Assembly: GCF_030247185.1 (NCBI RefSeq)
Contig: NC_080571.1
Coordinates: 38,188,002 to 38,252,001 of the forward strand
DNA from: Malaya genurostris
Lineage: Eukaryota; Arthropoda; Insecta; Diptera; Culicidae
DNA: 64,000 nt
Direction: 5' to 3'
Position numbers and translations under genes: made by a program. Below the pieces are notes generated by a model. The model searched no databases. It was not told where the DNA came from and saw only the letters and a list, made by a program, of their open reading frames with translations. Shown here in pieces: positions 11,396 through 21,865 of this stretch. Positions within the stretch are counted from its first letter, which is position 1; each line of letters starts with the position of its first letter.

Positions 11396-11804
11396 TAACA
11401 GATCGGCTGAAAAGTCCGTATCGTTTCTATGAGATGGTGCCACTAGAATTAAGTCCATACCATTTTCAGTTAGTACCAACCTTCAAAAGATACATGTATA
11501 AATTTAACAACTGTCTGATTATTAGTTTGTGAGATATTGCATTTTGAGTGAAGCTACTTTTGTTATTGTGAAAAAAATGGAAAAAAAGGAATTTCGTGTG
11601 TTGATGAAACACTACTTTTTGATAAAAAAAAGTGCCGCCGATACCAAAAAATGGCTTGATGAGTGTTATCCAGACTCTGCACCGGGCGAAGCAACAATTC
11701 GTAAGTGGTTTGCAAAATTTCGTACTGGTCATATGAAAAACCGATGAAAACGTTAAAAAAATTCACAAAATGATTTTTAATGACCGTAAAGTGAAGTTGA
11801 TCGA

Positions 11805-14090
11805 CAGTTCGTGTATAACATCCATCGCGCACGGTCGTGTTTTTCTTTCGCTCTGTGCTCTTTCGTTGAATGTCGCTCGGGTTGCGCCATCCGGACTGCT
11901 ATGTGTGCTGGGTTTCTGCCACCCGGATTCATGAAAGTGCAAGTGTTAGTGTGTTCTGACTGTGGAGTTTTCGCATGCAGAAAACGACAGGAACCAGGTT
12001 TAGAGCCCTCATCGCATAAGATCATATTTTCTGCTTTCTCAGTGTTAATTGTGTTTCGCTCGGGCTGTACCGGTCGGTCTTTTCGTATTACGTTTCCGCC
12101 TCCCGGATTCGCATGGTTTTATATGCTAAAGAAGTCATTTTATTGATGATGCAGTGATGTGAAAATTTGAAAATGCCCTGAAATCAAAAGTGCGGAATCC
12201 CAAATTTTATTTCGTAATATTGATATCATTTCATTATTGCAACACGCAAGTCGCTATCGTGTATTTCACCACCAAAATAGAAATAGTTAACACGAGTACC
12301 TGAACATTTTAAAAAGTGATGTGCCATCTTGCGACAAGTAGCAGAAGTTGCTGTAGAGAACAGATTTTTCATTTTAGTGTGCTCTCCACGACAAATGGCT
12401 GAAACTACGTTCGGTCGCAAGGTTTTATTTTTCATGTATGATTTATCAATCGGACGATGTATTTGTAGTGATTCGTGTGGAGCACTCGTCGCGTAAGATC
12501 GCTCAAATTCATTTGCTGCGTTTTACTCGGACGATCATTATAGTGATGGCTATCATCGAAATCGCGAATGTTCAACGTTTTTGCTACTGGCGCGTCATCT
12601 TGGCCGCATGATTTAGTGTCTACCGCACGTAATTTAGGTGGTAAAGCGATCGACCAAGACACATTACTGAAAATACGTTAAATACAGGATTCAGGATACT
12701 GGTGAGATCGTTCCTTAAACATTTTTTCATATTCTGTTCAATTGACAATAGCAAGAGGTAGCATATTTCACAATTGTCAGTTTTCGCACTTGAGTTGTCT
12801 AGCGGAGGGAGATGAAGGATGATAACGTAAACCCTGCTATAGTATAGTATATTGTATTATATTATATTATATTGTATTATGTTATACTATATGTATTGTA
12901 TTATATTATGTTATGTTGTATTATATTATACTATATGTATTGTATTATAGTATATAATATAGTATTATATTTTATTATATTATAATGAGTTATATTATTT
13001 GATTTTAATTATATAATACTGCTGCTGTTATAACATCGCGGAGGTACGGAATGTAGGCATCTTTGTTCGTCCAACCACTATAGTCAACATATTGATAAGA
13101 GATAGCTTATGTCACTATAATTGTCAGTTTTAGCGCATGAGTTGACTAGCGGAGGGAGATGAAGGATGATAACGGAAACCCTTCTATAGTATGGTATATT
13201 GTATTATATTATATTATATTATACTATGTTATATTATATTATGTTATATTATATTATATTGTATTATATTGTATTATGTTATACTATATGTATTGTATTA
13301 TATTATATAATATTGTATTATATTATATTATATTATAATGAGTTATATTATTTGATTTTACTTATATAATAATGTTGCTGTCATTACTTCGAGGAGATAC
13401 GGAATGTAGGCATCTTTTCTTCGGACAAACACTATAGTCAACATATCGATAAGAGATAGCAGATTTTACTATAATTGTCAGTTTTCGAACATGAGTGGAT
13501 AGCGGAACGGAGATGATGGATGATGACGGAACCCTTCTATAGGATAATATATTGTAGTATATATGTTATATTATGTGATATTATATTGCTCTATGTTATA
13601 TTTTATTATGTTATATTGTATGACGATTTGTTGTATTGTATTATATTAAATGATATTATATTATGTCTTATTATTTTACTATATTGTACTTCGTCACAAA
13701 TATTATATTATTTTATTACAATGGTGAGGGGCAGGGAGTGCATCAGGGTATCTTACAAGTGAATGACTGGATGATGGAGTGGATTGCCAACCTGAGTCAC
13801 ATGGGAGAAACTTCGTGTTTCTCCCTGAAGGTCTGAAATGAGTAAGACGCGCCCTTCTAACAAACAAACCATCAGGCGGGTTTAAGCTGGTACAGCGAAA
13901 ATCTTTATTATATGGCTGGATGTTATTGCTGGAAGGCGCCGGGTCCAAATAACCCATTTTGGCCTTCTTAACAGTAATAATATGAAAGCTATCTGATAAT
14001 TAAATTCGGATCTACTGTAAGTCTACCCGCATACATTGGTAATGCCTTGAACTGATGGTGGCTTCACATATACATACATATACATACATA
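11805..14090 (+). mobile_element. Retroposon-like insertion in mariner copy 2
   Basis: A 2286-bp insert bounded by a perfect 21-bp direct repeat of mariner sequence (11784-11804 and 14091-14111), as target-primed retroposition produces. It ends on the plus strand in a short CATA-type tandem tail (about 14066-14090). The first ~300 bp are less AT-rich and begin CAGTTCGTG, reminiscent of a LINE 5' UTR. No reverse transcriptase or gag coding is visible, so it is non-autonomous or internally deleted. The centre holds three ~350-bp tandem units. The family is not recognised. Confidence 0.8.
12745..13720. repeat. Three ~350-bp tandem units with TATTA-rich cores
   Basis: The anchor ATTGTCAGTTTT occurs at 12773, 13120 and 13474 (spacings 347 and 354). 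Each unit carries 'AGCGGAGGGAGATGAAGGAT'-like text, a variable TATTA/TATAT core, then 'GGAATGTAGGCATCTTT' and 'ACTATAGTCAACATA'; the third unit is truncated. The units lie wholly inside the retroposon-like insert, so they either travelled with it or expanded after insertion. Confidence 0.85.
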
Positions 14091-15226
14091 CCGTAAAGTG
14101 AAGTTGATCGAGATAGCTGACACCCTAAAGATATCAAAGGAACGTGTTGGACAGATTATTCACGAATATTTGGATATGAGAAAGCTTTGTGCAAAATGGG
14201 TGCCGCGTGAGCTCACAATCGATCAAAAACAACAACGAATTGATGATTCTGAGCAGTGTTTGGAGCTGTTATATCGAAATAAAACCGATTTTTTTTCGTC
14301 TATATATAACAATGGACGAAACATGGCTCCATCACTTCACTCCGGAGTCCAATCGACAGTCAGCTGAGTGGACTGCACCCGATGAACCGAACCCAAAGCG
14401 TGGAAAGACTCAACAATCGGCCGGTAAGGTTATGGCGTTTGTATTTTGGGATTCTCATGGTATAATTTTCATCGACTACCTTGAAAAGGGAAAAACCATC
14501 AACAGTGACTATTATATAGCGTTATTAGAAGGACTATTATATAGCGTTTGAAGGACGAAATTTAAAAAAAACGGCCTCATTTGAAGCAGAAAAAAGTTTT
14601 GTTTCATCAAGACAATGCACCGTGTCACAAGTCGATGAAAACCATGCTGAAATTGAACGAATTGGGCTTCGAATTGCTCCCACCGTATTCTCCAGATTTG
14701 GCCCCCAGTGACTTTTTCCTGTTCTCAGACCTCAAGAGAATGCTCGTTGGTAAAAAATTTAGAAGCAATGAAGAGGTAATCGCTGAAACTGAGGCCTATT
14801 TTGAGGCAAAGGACAAATCGTACTACAAAAATGGTATCGAAAAGTTGGAAGATCGCTATAATCGCTGTATCGCCTCTGATGGCAATTATGTTGAATAATA
14901 AAAACGAACTTTGGCAAAAAATGTGTGTTTCTATTAAACGATACGAACTTTTCAGCCGAACTGTTATTTCTAAGTTTTTCCAAGGTTTTAATTTGATTTT
15001 TTGGCATAGTTAGGTCAAGATCATTGATTATAGTGACACATAATACGATTGACTGAACAATTTGTTGCAAAATTTGCTCTGTGTATTTCAAAAAATAATT
15101 TCCGTGTTCGTCATTGACGAACAGGTACATTCAAAATTATTTGCTCTAGTAGTGAAGATGATTGTACGCGTTGAGAAATAATGTCGTTAATAAAACAAAG
15201 CATTGAAAAATTACGACGTTCTTTAA

Positions 15227-15790
15227 GGGCTGTGGCCAGTAGGTCGCGTATAACCATGTGTCTCGTTCTGCTGATTACATTTCTCTCCATGCTCTCTCGC
15301 ATATGTCCAAAATGGCTCTCGATGAGATGCTGAGCCGATTTTAATTCTCTCTCATGTTTCGTTACGTTACCAGGAAACTGGAGCACAAAAAATGGCGCCG
15401 ACATAGAAATCGACTTACCTACACAAAAATAACATTCATTTCATTTTTTATTAGTGCATAAAAACACATACAACATATGTGTTTTTATGCACTAATTGCA
15501 TCTAAACTAAATTATCTAGACATTGTCAGGATAGATTTTTGATACATGCTTTTTTCAATGCACAATTTTAAAGACGGCGTTTTCATCTATTCAATTTTTC
15601 CTTAAGAAAAAAGACTTTCCCGATCGCTAAAGTCAATAAATCATTCTGAAATTTTCACAGAATGATCTAAATTAATTTTCTTAGAGATCGTCAGTTGGGT
15701 TTTTGATATTTGTCACCGTTTCTGAGAAAATCAGATTTGAAGCTTGAAAATAGTCCTCTAAAACACCTCAAAACACACTGGCCGCAGCTC
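15227..15790. mobile_element. TTAA-flanked MITE, copy 1
   Basis: Starts GGGCTGTGGCCAGTAGGTC after TTAA (15223-15226) and ends CACTGGCCGCAGCTC. The right terminus and its flank (TTCA) have decayed. The interior matches the 20.7-21.6 kb copy, which has clean GGGCTGAGGCCAGT termini and TTAA on both sides. No coding capacity is seen. TTAA duplication suggests the piggyBac superfamily, but no transposase is present to prove it. Confidence 0.75.
15450..15496. repeat. 21-bp perfect palindrome arms, 5-nt loop
   Basis: The arm 15450-15470 is the exact reverse complement of 15476-15496, separated by CAACA. The two other copies of this MITE have TCGCGA in place of the left arm, so the left arm is a derived, inverted copy of the right arm. 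This looks like a template-switch mutation. Confidence 0.9.
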
Positions 15791-15794
15791 TTCA

Positions 15795-18215
15795 GTATTT
15801 GAGCGCTGATGAGCATGCAGCGTGCTCCATATGATGACAGAGGAAATGCTGTCCAGTTTAAGTTACGAAGTGCATATAAAAGAAATTGTTTTTGGATCGA
15901 TTCAATGCATTCTTCGTGAATAATATTATAGGAATTCCAGAACTTTTAATTTTTGTTTTTAACTAATTTTAAAAGGTTATAGATCGAGTCCCAAGCAAAT
16001 AATTAAGTAATAGTCGAGTACAGCTAGTAAACTGGGAAGCAAACATGATAAGTGTTTTAGACGAAATCTATATGAACATGGACTATCTCACGATTGAAGA
16101 TAGGTAATCTCGATATTGATAACGATTCGAGAACACGGTATTAAATGAGGTTCCATTGGTAATCCATTCCATGGTTTAAATGTCCGAATTTAGACGTCTG
16201 CAAGGGATCCTATTCAAATTCTAAGGCAGCACAGGGAAGACGAAAAAAACATATAACCGGCTATCATCGTACAACCAAAATTCGTCCTGTTTTCTGTCCC
16301 ATTCCGGGCTTCACTTTCACGATCGCCTGTCGGATGGAAACGGACGAAACAACAGAAAAAGTTTCCAAATATTTGTATTAATAATCAGATAATTTAAATA
16401 ATTAATTTCGTTTCGTTTCTTTGCAGCACATCCGGGAAAAAAATAAGTCCAACCCGGTAACAAACGGCAATTGCGATAGCCGTGCGACAGATCATCAGCC
16501 AGCTGCAACGCGTGTTTGGTAACAAAAAAAAACTACATCCAGTCCAGAACCGGGATGATGGTTGGGAGACAATCGGGTACCAAACCCAACAGAAAGGCTT
16601 AGCCTTTCCTTGGTGGGTGGAAGAAAATGGAACGAACAGAAAAATGTACCGATGTTGTGATGCTCCTGAGCAAATTTGCATATTTTCAGATATCTTCATG
16701 AACAATCAAACAAGCACGAAAACGTTGACTGTCATGCGGTTCCCTCGGGCATAGTTGATAGTGATCAACTGGTGGATTTGAATAAATCTTTGAGAGAAAA
16801 AAAGACGAGTTTGTCCCACGCCGCTTGGGGGATGCAACGTACGGAATCGATTGTACGTTTGAACCAAAGATTCTGGACGGCTTTTTCCTATGAAAACTGT
16901 TGCTTCTCTAGTACTGAAATTTAGTGGATAAAGTTTGATAATTATAGCTGAGTTTTTCAAAACGAAAATATTCTTAGTCGTGTTTTTTTTAACTTACACG
17001 AACCAAACTATCCTATGCATATGTTCTGCCGGAATGTTAGCAGAATTCCAGTAAGAGTCTGGCAACAACCGTTTCCAGCAGAGAATTTCGCTTAGTGAGC
17101 AATTTGACCTCTTTGATACTCACACCGATGCAGAGTTCACACGTGGATTGTACCAGTGGTTATTAACAGTTCGGTTTCTGCCGGAATTTTGCCATACAAG
17201 ACTGGTAGAATCGTTTTGAATCGGTTCTTCATTTTTAGCGCCTTTGGTTTTATTTTTTCCCATTAGAATTTTAAATGAAGGGTAATAACATAGCTTTTGC
17301 ACTACCAAACAAGATATGCAAAGCTTCATCTCTCAAATATACCAGTAATTTCATTTCAGTTACCTGGTCTCGAGATTCGTTTTTATTTTTTAATGTACAT
17401 GCAGGATTGACGAATATCAAATGAAGTCGTACAGAAAAAAGAAGGAAGAGTGATCTTGCAAGACGTCACGGGACGAGAGAATAACGCAATTTCATCCGCA
17501 AAATTTTGACAGTTGCCGGAGCTGTCAGAATTTCTCACAAGCGAGACGTTGTCTCGCTACACAGAAAATAAAACCTACATATTTTTGAACTTCTTTTTAC
17601 TTAATTTTGATTTTTTTATTGAATCCTTCTTTCATTCGTTCTTTCAATTGTTGTCAAAACACAAAAAGCAAAACCACCCAACAGCGAGAGTTTGTGTTGT
17701 TGAACGTAACGCTTAAATTAGGTGGAAATTACTCAACATTAGGTAGTTTTGCGGCTCCGTGTAGAGCAAGAGAGTGAACTCACATTATCGAAATGACGGA
17801 ATGAGCAATGAATTTTTCACTCTTACCAGCCGCAACCTAATTTTGGGTCGAAATTTACCAAAAATCAACTAAAGTGCATTTCCCCAATTTTAGGGTAACG
17901 AGTGATAACCTCAAAATTTAGGTAAATGTAAGTTAACCCAAAATGTTATGCCATAACAAAGCAGTCTACCCATTTTTTGCGATCAAGGTAAAGTTTGAGT
18001 AGATAACGATCTAATTTTGGGTAGCTTATAGAATAGCTCGACAATGAGTGATTTCTCCTCAAAAAATTGGTCAAAATGATTTTCAGTGTTACTCGACTGC
18101 ATGATTTTCTGTACTCGACCGGTTCAGTGCTAGAATTTCTGCCTGAGTTGGGTGCTCGATCAACCCGATTGACAGTGACATTACAAATGTCATCGAATAT
18201 TCGTTCATTTTAGTA
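15795..18215. other. No recognisable gene
   Basis: Mixed AT-rich sequence with short frames only (the longest is about 103 codons, without homology that I recognise). Around 17730-18030, phrases built on 'CCTAATTTTGGGT' recur in both orientations, hinting at an old TE remnant without definable ends. Confidence 0.45.
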
Positions 18216-18938
18216 CTAAGACAAGACCTGACAACTGGCTTCCTATTCGTCATTTTCTACCTGTGGAATAAATACCAACGTATCGGCTACAGTGTAGCCA
18301 TATTTATAGATTTTTTAATAACTTTATGCTAAGAAAAAAAATATTTATTAAATTTAAATTTTTAGACTCGGTTTTTGATTTGAAATAAACATGAAAAATG
18401 TTATGGTGAATGCATTTTTTTATTATATATTTATGCTTAAAAACAATTAATTGAGCTTTGATGAAAAAACAATAAATATCTCATGTTGAGCGGAAAATCG
18501 AATCCATTGTTGACGTATTACCGCATCTTTTAGAAACCGGAAAAAGTCAATTTTTGATAGAAATGCTTAGTGCGACCACAGTGTGCAACACAACAGTTCA
18601 TTCTTCTCTTAAAACTAAACACTTTAATTCACTAAAAAGAAAAACGGCTTGATGCTGATATTAATTACACAGTGCTGCCACTATAAACATTTATTACAAA
18701 TGAGATTGAAAAAAAGTGAAACATTCTCTGAAAATTTTCATTTTTATTGGTGAGCTAAAATTATACATTTTAATAAACTTGTTTTCTGATTTTCTTTATA
18801 CTTGGCATCATTGCTCGCGTACCCTGCAAAAGTTGTTTCTTTTCACAATGTGCGGGTAGCAACATCGAAATCAGCCAATCAGAAACTGGTCCATTTTGGA
18901 ACAAAAGCAGCCCCCCTAGTTGTCAGGTCTTGTCTTAG
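18216..18938. mobile_element. TIR element with 21-bp perfect termini
   Basis: The first 21 bp (CTAAGACAAGACCTGACAAC...) are the exact reverse complement of the last 21 bp (18918-18938). The 723-bp interior has no coding capacity. No convincing target duplication is visible at the edges, so the superfamily is unassigned. A diverged relative starts at 19390. Confidence 0.8.
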
Positions 18939-19389
18939 GGCGTGTAAAAGTTAAGCGACTTATGCCATTTTACTACACTCCAGCTAGAAGGAATGAATGA
19001 TGCTGACTAAAGTAGGTCTTTTTGTTAATTCCCAGCGAATTTTAATATTTTACTAGTTCTGTAAATCCGAAAAACTTGAATATTTAAATTCATATATGCA
19101 GTTATATGTTTTACCTTTCTTTATTTAAAACTAAACTGAAAATCAGCACGAAAACGTGCAAAATCGGGAAAGAATAAGAAAAAAACGAATTGACAATTCA
19201 TTCCTCATCTTCACACTCGATTCCCGAAATTCATTCGGAATCTGTTGTTGCACTGGAGTTGCAATTTATTCGAAATTCATTACGATTTCCGCATAGAATT
19301 CGGAATGAAAATTTCTCGTCGATTCGGAATTCATTCTGATCTGATAATGTGGGAAGAATACAGCAAAACAGTGAGAACTACGGTTATAT

Positions 19390-19680
19390 CTAAGAGAAGA
19401 TCTGACAACTGGCTTCTTATTCTTCCTTCCGAGTCATCCTTCTCGTCATCTTCGCCCTGTAGAATAAATACCAAAACCTGTAACGTATCGGCTACAATGC
19501 TGCCATATATTAATTTCATTTAAATTTTTAGGCTCGGTCTTTGATTTGAAATAAATGTGCAAAATATTTTTATGAATACATTTTTGTTTATCAATTATTG
19601 TTTTTAAAATTCATTGAGCTTACTTCTTTTCCGTAACACATTCTATTTTTAAAATTGAATTAAAATAACTAGCAAAATGC
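19390..19680. mobile_element. Partial, diverged copy of the 18.2-kb TIR element
   Basis: Begins CTAAGAGAAGATCTGACAAC and follows the 18.2-kb element through 'TGGCTTCTTATTC', 'GAATAAATACCA', 'GTATCGGCTACA' and 'GGTCTTTGATTTGAAATAAA', with indels. The right terminus is missing. It is a truncated remnant. Confidence 0.7.
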
Positions 19681-20120
19681 TATGTCCAGTGCAGACAATA
19701 TTAATATTAAACCCGGCGGACGAAATTGAGAAAAACTTCTAAAGTGCATAAATGTGCAGGATGTAGTAGAGAACGTAGAGGAAAATACTTCAAAATCAAT
19801 TACTTGTGAACAGTTACAGTCGTGTCCTATCTATTTGAAAATTTAGATACAGAACATTTTCTTTATGACGTAGATTTTATATAGTAGGAATAAAATGAAT
19901 CTAACAAATTCTGGAGAGCTTACTTTTCATCCAAAATTTTTAAAGTTTCGAGTTCGATTGTTGTTTTTTTTTTGGAAAATTTTATAGCATAAATGTTTCA
20001 AATGAAGAGAATTATTTTGGGTTTCTGTGACCTTGGCATCACTGTCCAGCGGCGAGATGGGCGGTTTCGGAAGAAAAGCAATGCAATACTAGACTATTCG
20101 ATTCGTAAAATTATTCTTAG

Positions 20121-20352
20121 CACTAATAGTACTGTTGTTGTACCGTTTAATTCTACTATGTTACGTAATTACACTCTCACAAAGTCACTATTTTCACGAA
20201 AGTGTATCAAACGTTATAATACATATACGTATTTCGGAATGTTATTTACATCCTTCTTCACTGTATCGGTTTTTTTTAAATTTATAAACTTTGTGAGAGT
20301 GTAATGACGTGACATAGTAGAATTAAACGGTACAACAATAGTACTACTAGTG
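20121..20352. mobile_element. Short foldback MITE (65-bp arms)
   Basis: The left arm 20121-20185 and right arm 20288-20352 are inverted copies with only a handful of mismatches, around a ~102-bp loop. Shared phrases include 'TACCGTTTAATTCTACTATG' and 'ACACTCTCACAAAGT'. There is no coding capacity. Related but weaker text occurs near 48185-48240. Confidence 0.75.
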
Positions 20353-21276
20353 ACAATATTCCACTAACAGCTCAAACGGAAATCTATTCTTAGCAGTAAA
20401 TGAGAATGTACAAAAACGCGAGTCGCTAGAATCTTTTCATTAAATTTTAATGGTATAATTATATCAGGTTTTCTCAAATCCCCGTTTCTAAGTGCGTAAC
20501 CAAGATAGTTTCGTGAAAAGTGTTTGTTTGAGGAAACTACTCTAGGTCAGATCCCGTTTTCTCAAGCGAAAACGACATCAACTTACTGTTACACTGGGGA
20601 ATCTAGATGTATTTTTTTTTTGCTTATACCATGTTCGCATTAGCGCTTATATCACTTGATATACCGAGATGATATGCATATCACGTAGAAGTGCTCACAT
20701 ATGAACTAAATGATATCTTTTAACAATTAAGTTGTAATTTTTAAGGGCTGAGGCCAGTAGGTCTCGTATAACCACGTGGTTCGCTCTGCGTATTACATTT
20801 CCCTCCATGCTCTCTCGCAAAAGTGCAAAATGACTCTCGATGTGGCCAAGAAAGTTTTGATATTTTCGGTTACAAGGTTGACTAAATCACATAAAATCCA
20901 ATAAAGCTACCGCTTGTTTGGCAGCCTTGCTGAGCCGATTTTATTTCTCTCTCATGTTTCGTTGCGTTGCCAGGGAGTTGGAGCAGGGAAGAATGGTGTC
21001 GCCATAGAAATCGACTTACCTTCACAAAAATAACATTCACTTCATTTTTATCGCGACAACATTTATGTTTTATGCACTATCAGAACAAATTGGCTCAAAT
21101 GGCACGTTCCCCTTGTCAGGATAGATTTTTGATCCATGCTGTTGAAGGCGAGGTATTCAATGAACGAGTTGAAAGACGGCGTTTTCAGCTATGCAATTCT
21201 TGCATCAGAAAAAAGACTTTCCCGACCGCTAATGTCAATGAATCATTCTGAAATTTTCACAGAATAATCTAAACTG

Positions 21277-21425
21277 TTACACTTCATGTGTACAAAAAAA
21301 GTGTCTTGCAAATAGCATTAACTTTACGTCTGCTCAGCGGATTATGTTGATCCGGGGGTTTGCGTCAGCAGTTCAACATAATCTGCTGACGCACTGATGA
21401 GTCGAAGACGAAACGTAAACTTAAG
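21277..21425 (+). mobile_element. 149-bp hammerhead-bearing mobile element
   Basis: An insert in the TTAA MITE bounded by a perfect 12-bp direct repeat TAATCTAAACTG (21265-21276 and 21426-21437). The 8.2- and 15.4-kb MITE copies lack it, so the empty site is known. The insert consists of a ~45-nt leader (TTACACTTCATG...) followed by a complete hammerhead motif. A 12-bp target duplication with no terminal inverted repeats argues for retroposition of a small RNA, comparable to a SINE or retrozyme. There is no obvious poly-A tail. Confidence 0.8.
21321..21420 (+). ncRNA. Hammerhead ribozyme, complete core
   Basis: Stem III pairs 21323-21329 (TTTACGT) with 21413-21419 (ACGTAAA), 7 bp. The cleavage triplet GTC is 21328-21330, so cleavage is predicted after C21330. 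Stem I pairs 21331-21350 with 21373-21393, with one bulged base and one G-U wobble. Then come CTGATGA (21394-21400), stem II GTC (21401-21403) - GAA - GAC (21407-21409), and GAAA (21410-21413). All invariant core bases of the hammerhead consensus are present. Stem III is the open stem, i.e. a type III topology. A competing perfect 11-bp hairpin (21361-21371 with 21383-21393) would disrupt stem I. Activity is inferred, not shown. Confidence 0.8.
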
Positions 21426-21865
21426 TAATCTAAACTGATTTTCTAAGTGATTGTCAGTTGGATTTTTTGATATTCGTCACCGTTTCTGAGAAAATCCGAT
21501 TTGAAGCGTGGAAATATCCCTCTACATCACCCCAAAACACACTGGCCTCAGCCCTTAATATCCTCATTAGAAATAAGGTCAGTAATATTACCTTTCTCTC
21601 TTGAAATTCAATCAATAATTGATGTTTCGCATTTATCGGTCTCCGAACCCCAATATTCGTTGATAAAATCAAAATTATAATGACTGTTTATTGTCACTCT
21701 CATACTGACATTCATAAATGAGTGCGTTCAATGCCATTATCCGGGTTGCTAGTCGCGACTTTCGACAATTCGATAAAATATTAAGTGATATGGAACATGA
21801 TATCATCGTATATCAATTATATCCGCATATCACTTGATATCAGCGCTTACGTGAACATACTATTA

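Larger units (their letters stand above)
11577..14898 (+). pseudogene. mariner transposase pseudogene (interrupted)
   Basis: The N-terminal block MEKKEFRVLMKHYF is in frame through RTGHM at 11737. It then runs into a deletion that removes the STEDDERSG-type linker and shifts frame. After the 2.3-kb insert the coding sequence resumes at 14091 with the second helix-turn-helix, WVPREL, TMDETW, HQDNAPCHKS and SPDLAPSD. The T run near 14288 has eight T where seven keep the frame, the opposite error to copy 1. The 14-nt insertion at about 14529 ends the frame at a TGA, and the His-Pro before PYSPD is missing. It is non-functional. Confidence 0.92.
11398..14964 (+). mobile_element. mariner copy 2, split by a later insertion
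   Basis: The left TIR ACAGATCGGCTGAAAAGTCC starts at 11398 after TA (11396-11397). The right TIR ends at 14964 before TA (14965-14966). The mariner sequence is interrupted at 11805-14090 by a retroposon-like insert. Without the insert and one copy of its 21-bp target duplication, the mariner is about 1.26 kb, including an internal loss of about 50-60 bp near 11737. It shares the 14-nt insertion and 6-nt deletion of copy 1. Confidence 0.93.
20745..21554. mobile_element. TTAA-flanked MITE, copy 2 (intact ends)
   Basis: Termini GGGCTGAGGCCAGTAGGTC and ACTGGCCTCAGCCC are flanked by TTAA at 20741-20744 and 21555-21558, as for piggyBac-type integration. It sits inside element X and itself contains the 149-bp hammerhead element plus its 12-bp target duplication. 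It is non-coding, about 650 bp without the insert. It shows 'CATAGAAATCGACTTACC', 'AGACTTTCCCGA' and other blocks in common with the 8.2- and 15.2-kb copies. Confidence 0.85.
20629..21860. mobile_element. Element X: TIR element rich in GATATCA, carrying nested insertions
   Basis: The left end CCATGTTCGCATTAGCGCTT and right end (reverse complement GTATGTTCACGTAAGCGCTG) form imperfect TIRs continuing into ATATCAAGTGATAT-type sequence. TA flanks are at 20627-20628 and 21861-21862. After removing the TTAA MITE (20745-21554) the element is roughly 0.42 kb and non-coding. Related copies lie at 24774-25026 and 51415-51794. The interior repeats the palindrome-rich words TGATATCA and GATATC. Confidence 0.72.

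Noticed and set aside
15804..15815. Another hammerhead core (GCGCTGATGAGCATG)
   Set aside because: CTGATGAG is present, but no paired stem II or GAAA follows.
18216..18938. Target duplication for the 21-bp TIR element
   Set aside because: Flanks TTTTAGTA and GGCGTGTA do not match, so no superfamily was assigned.
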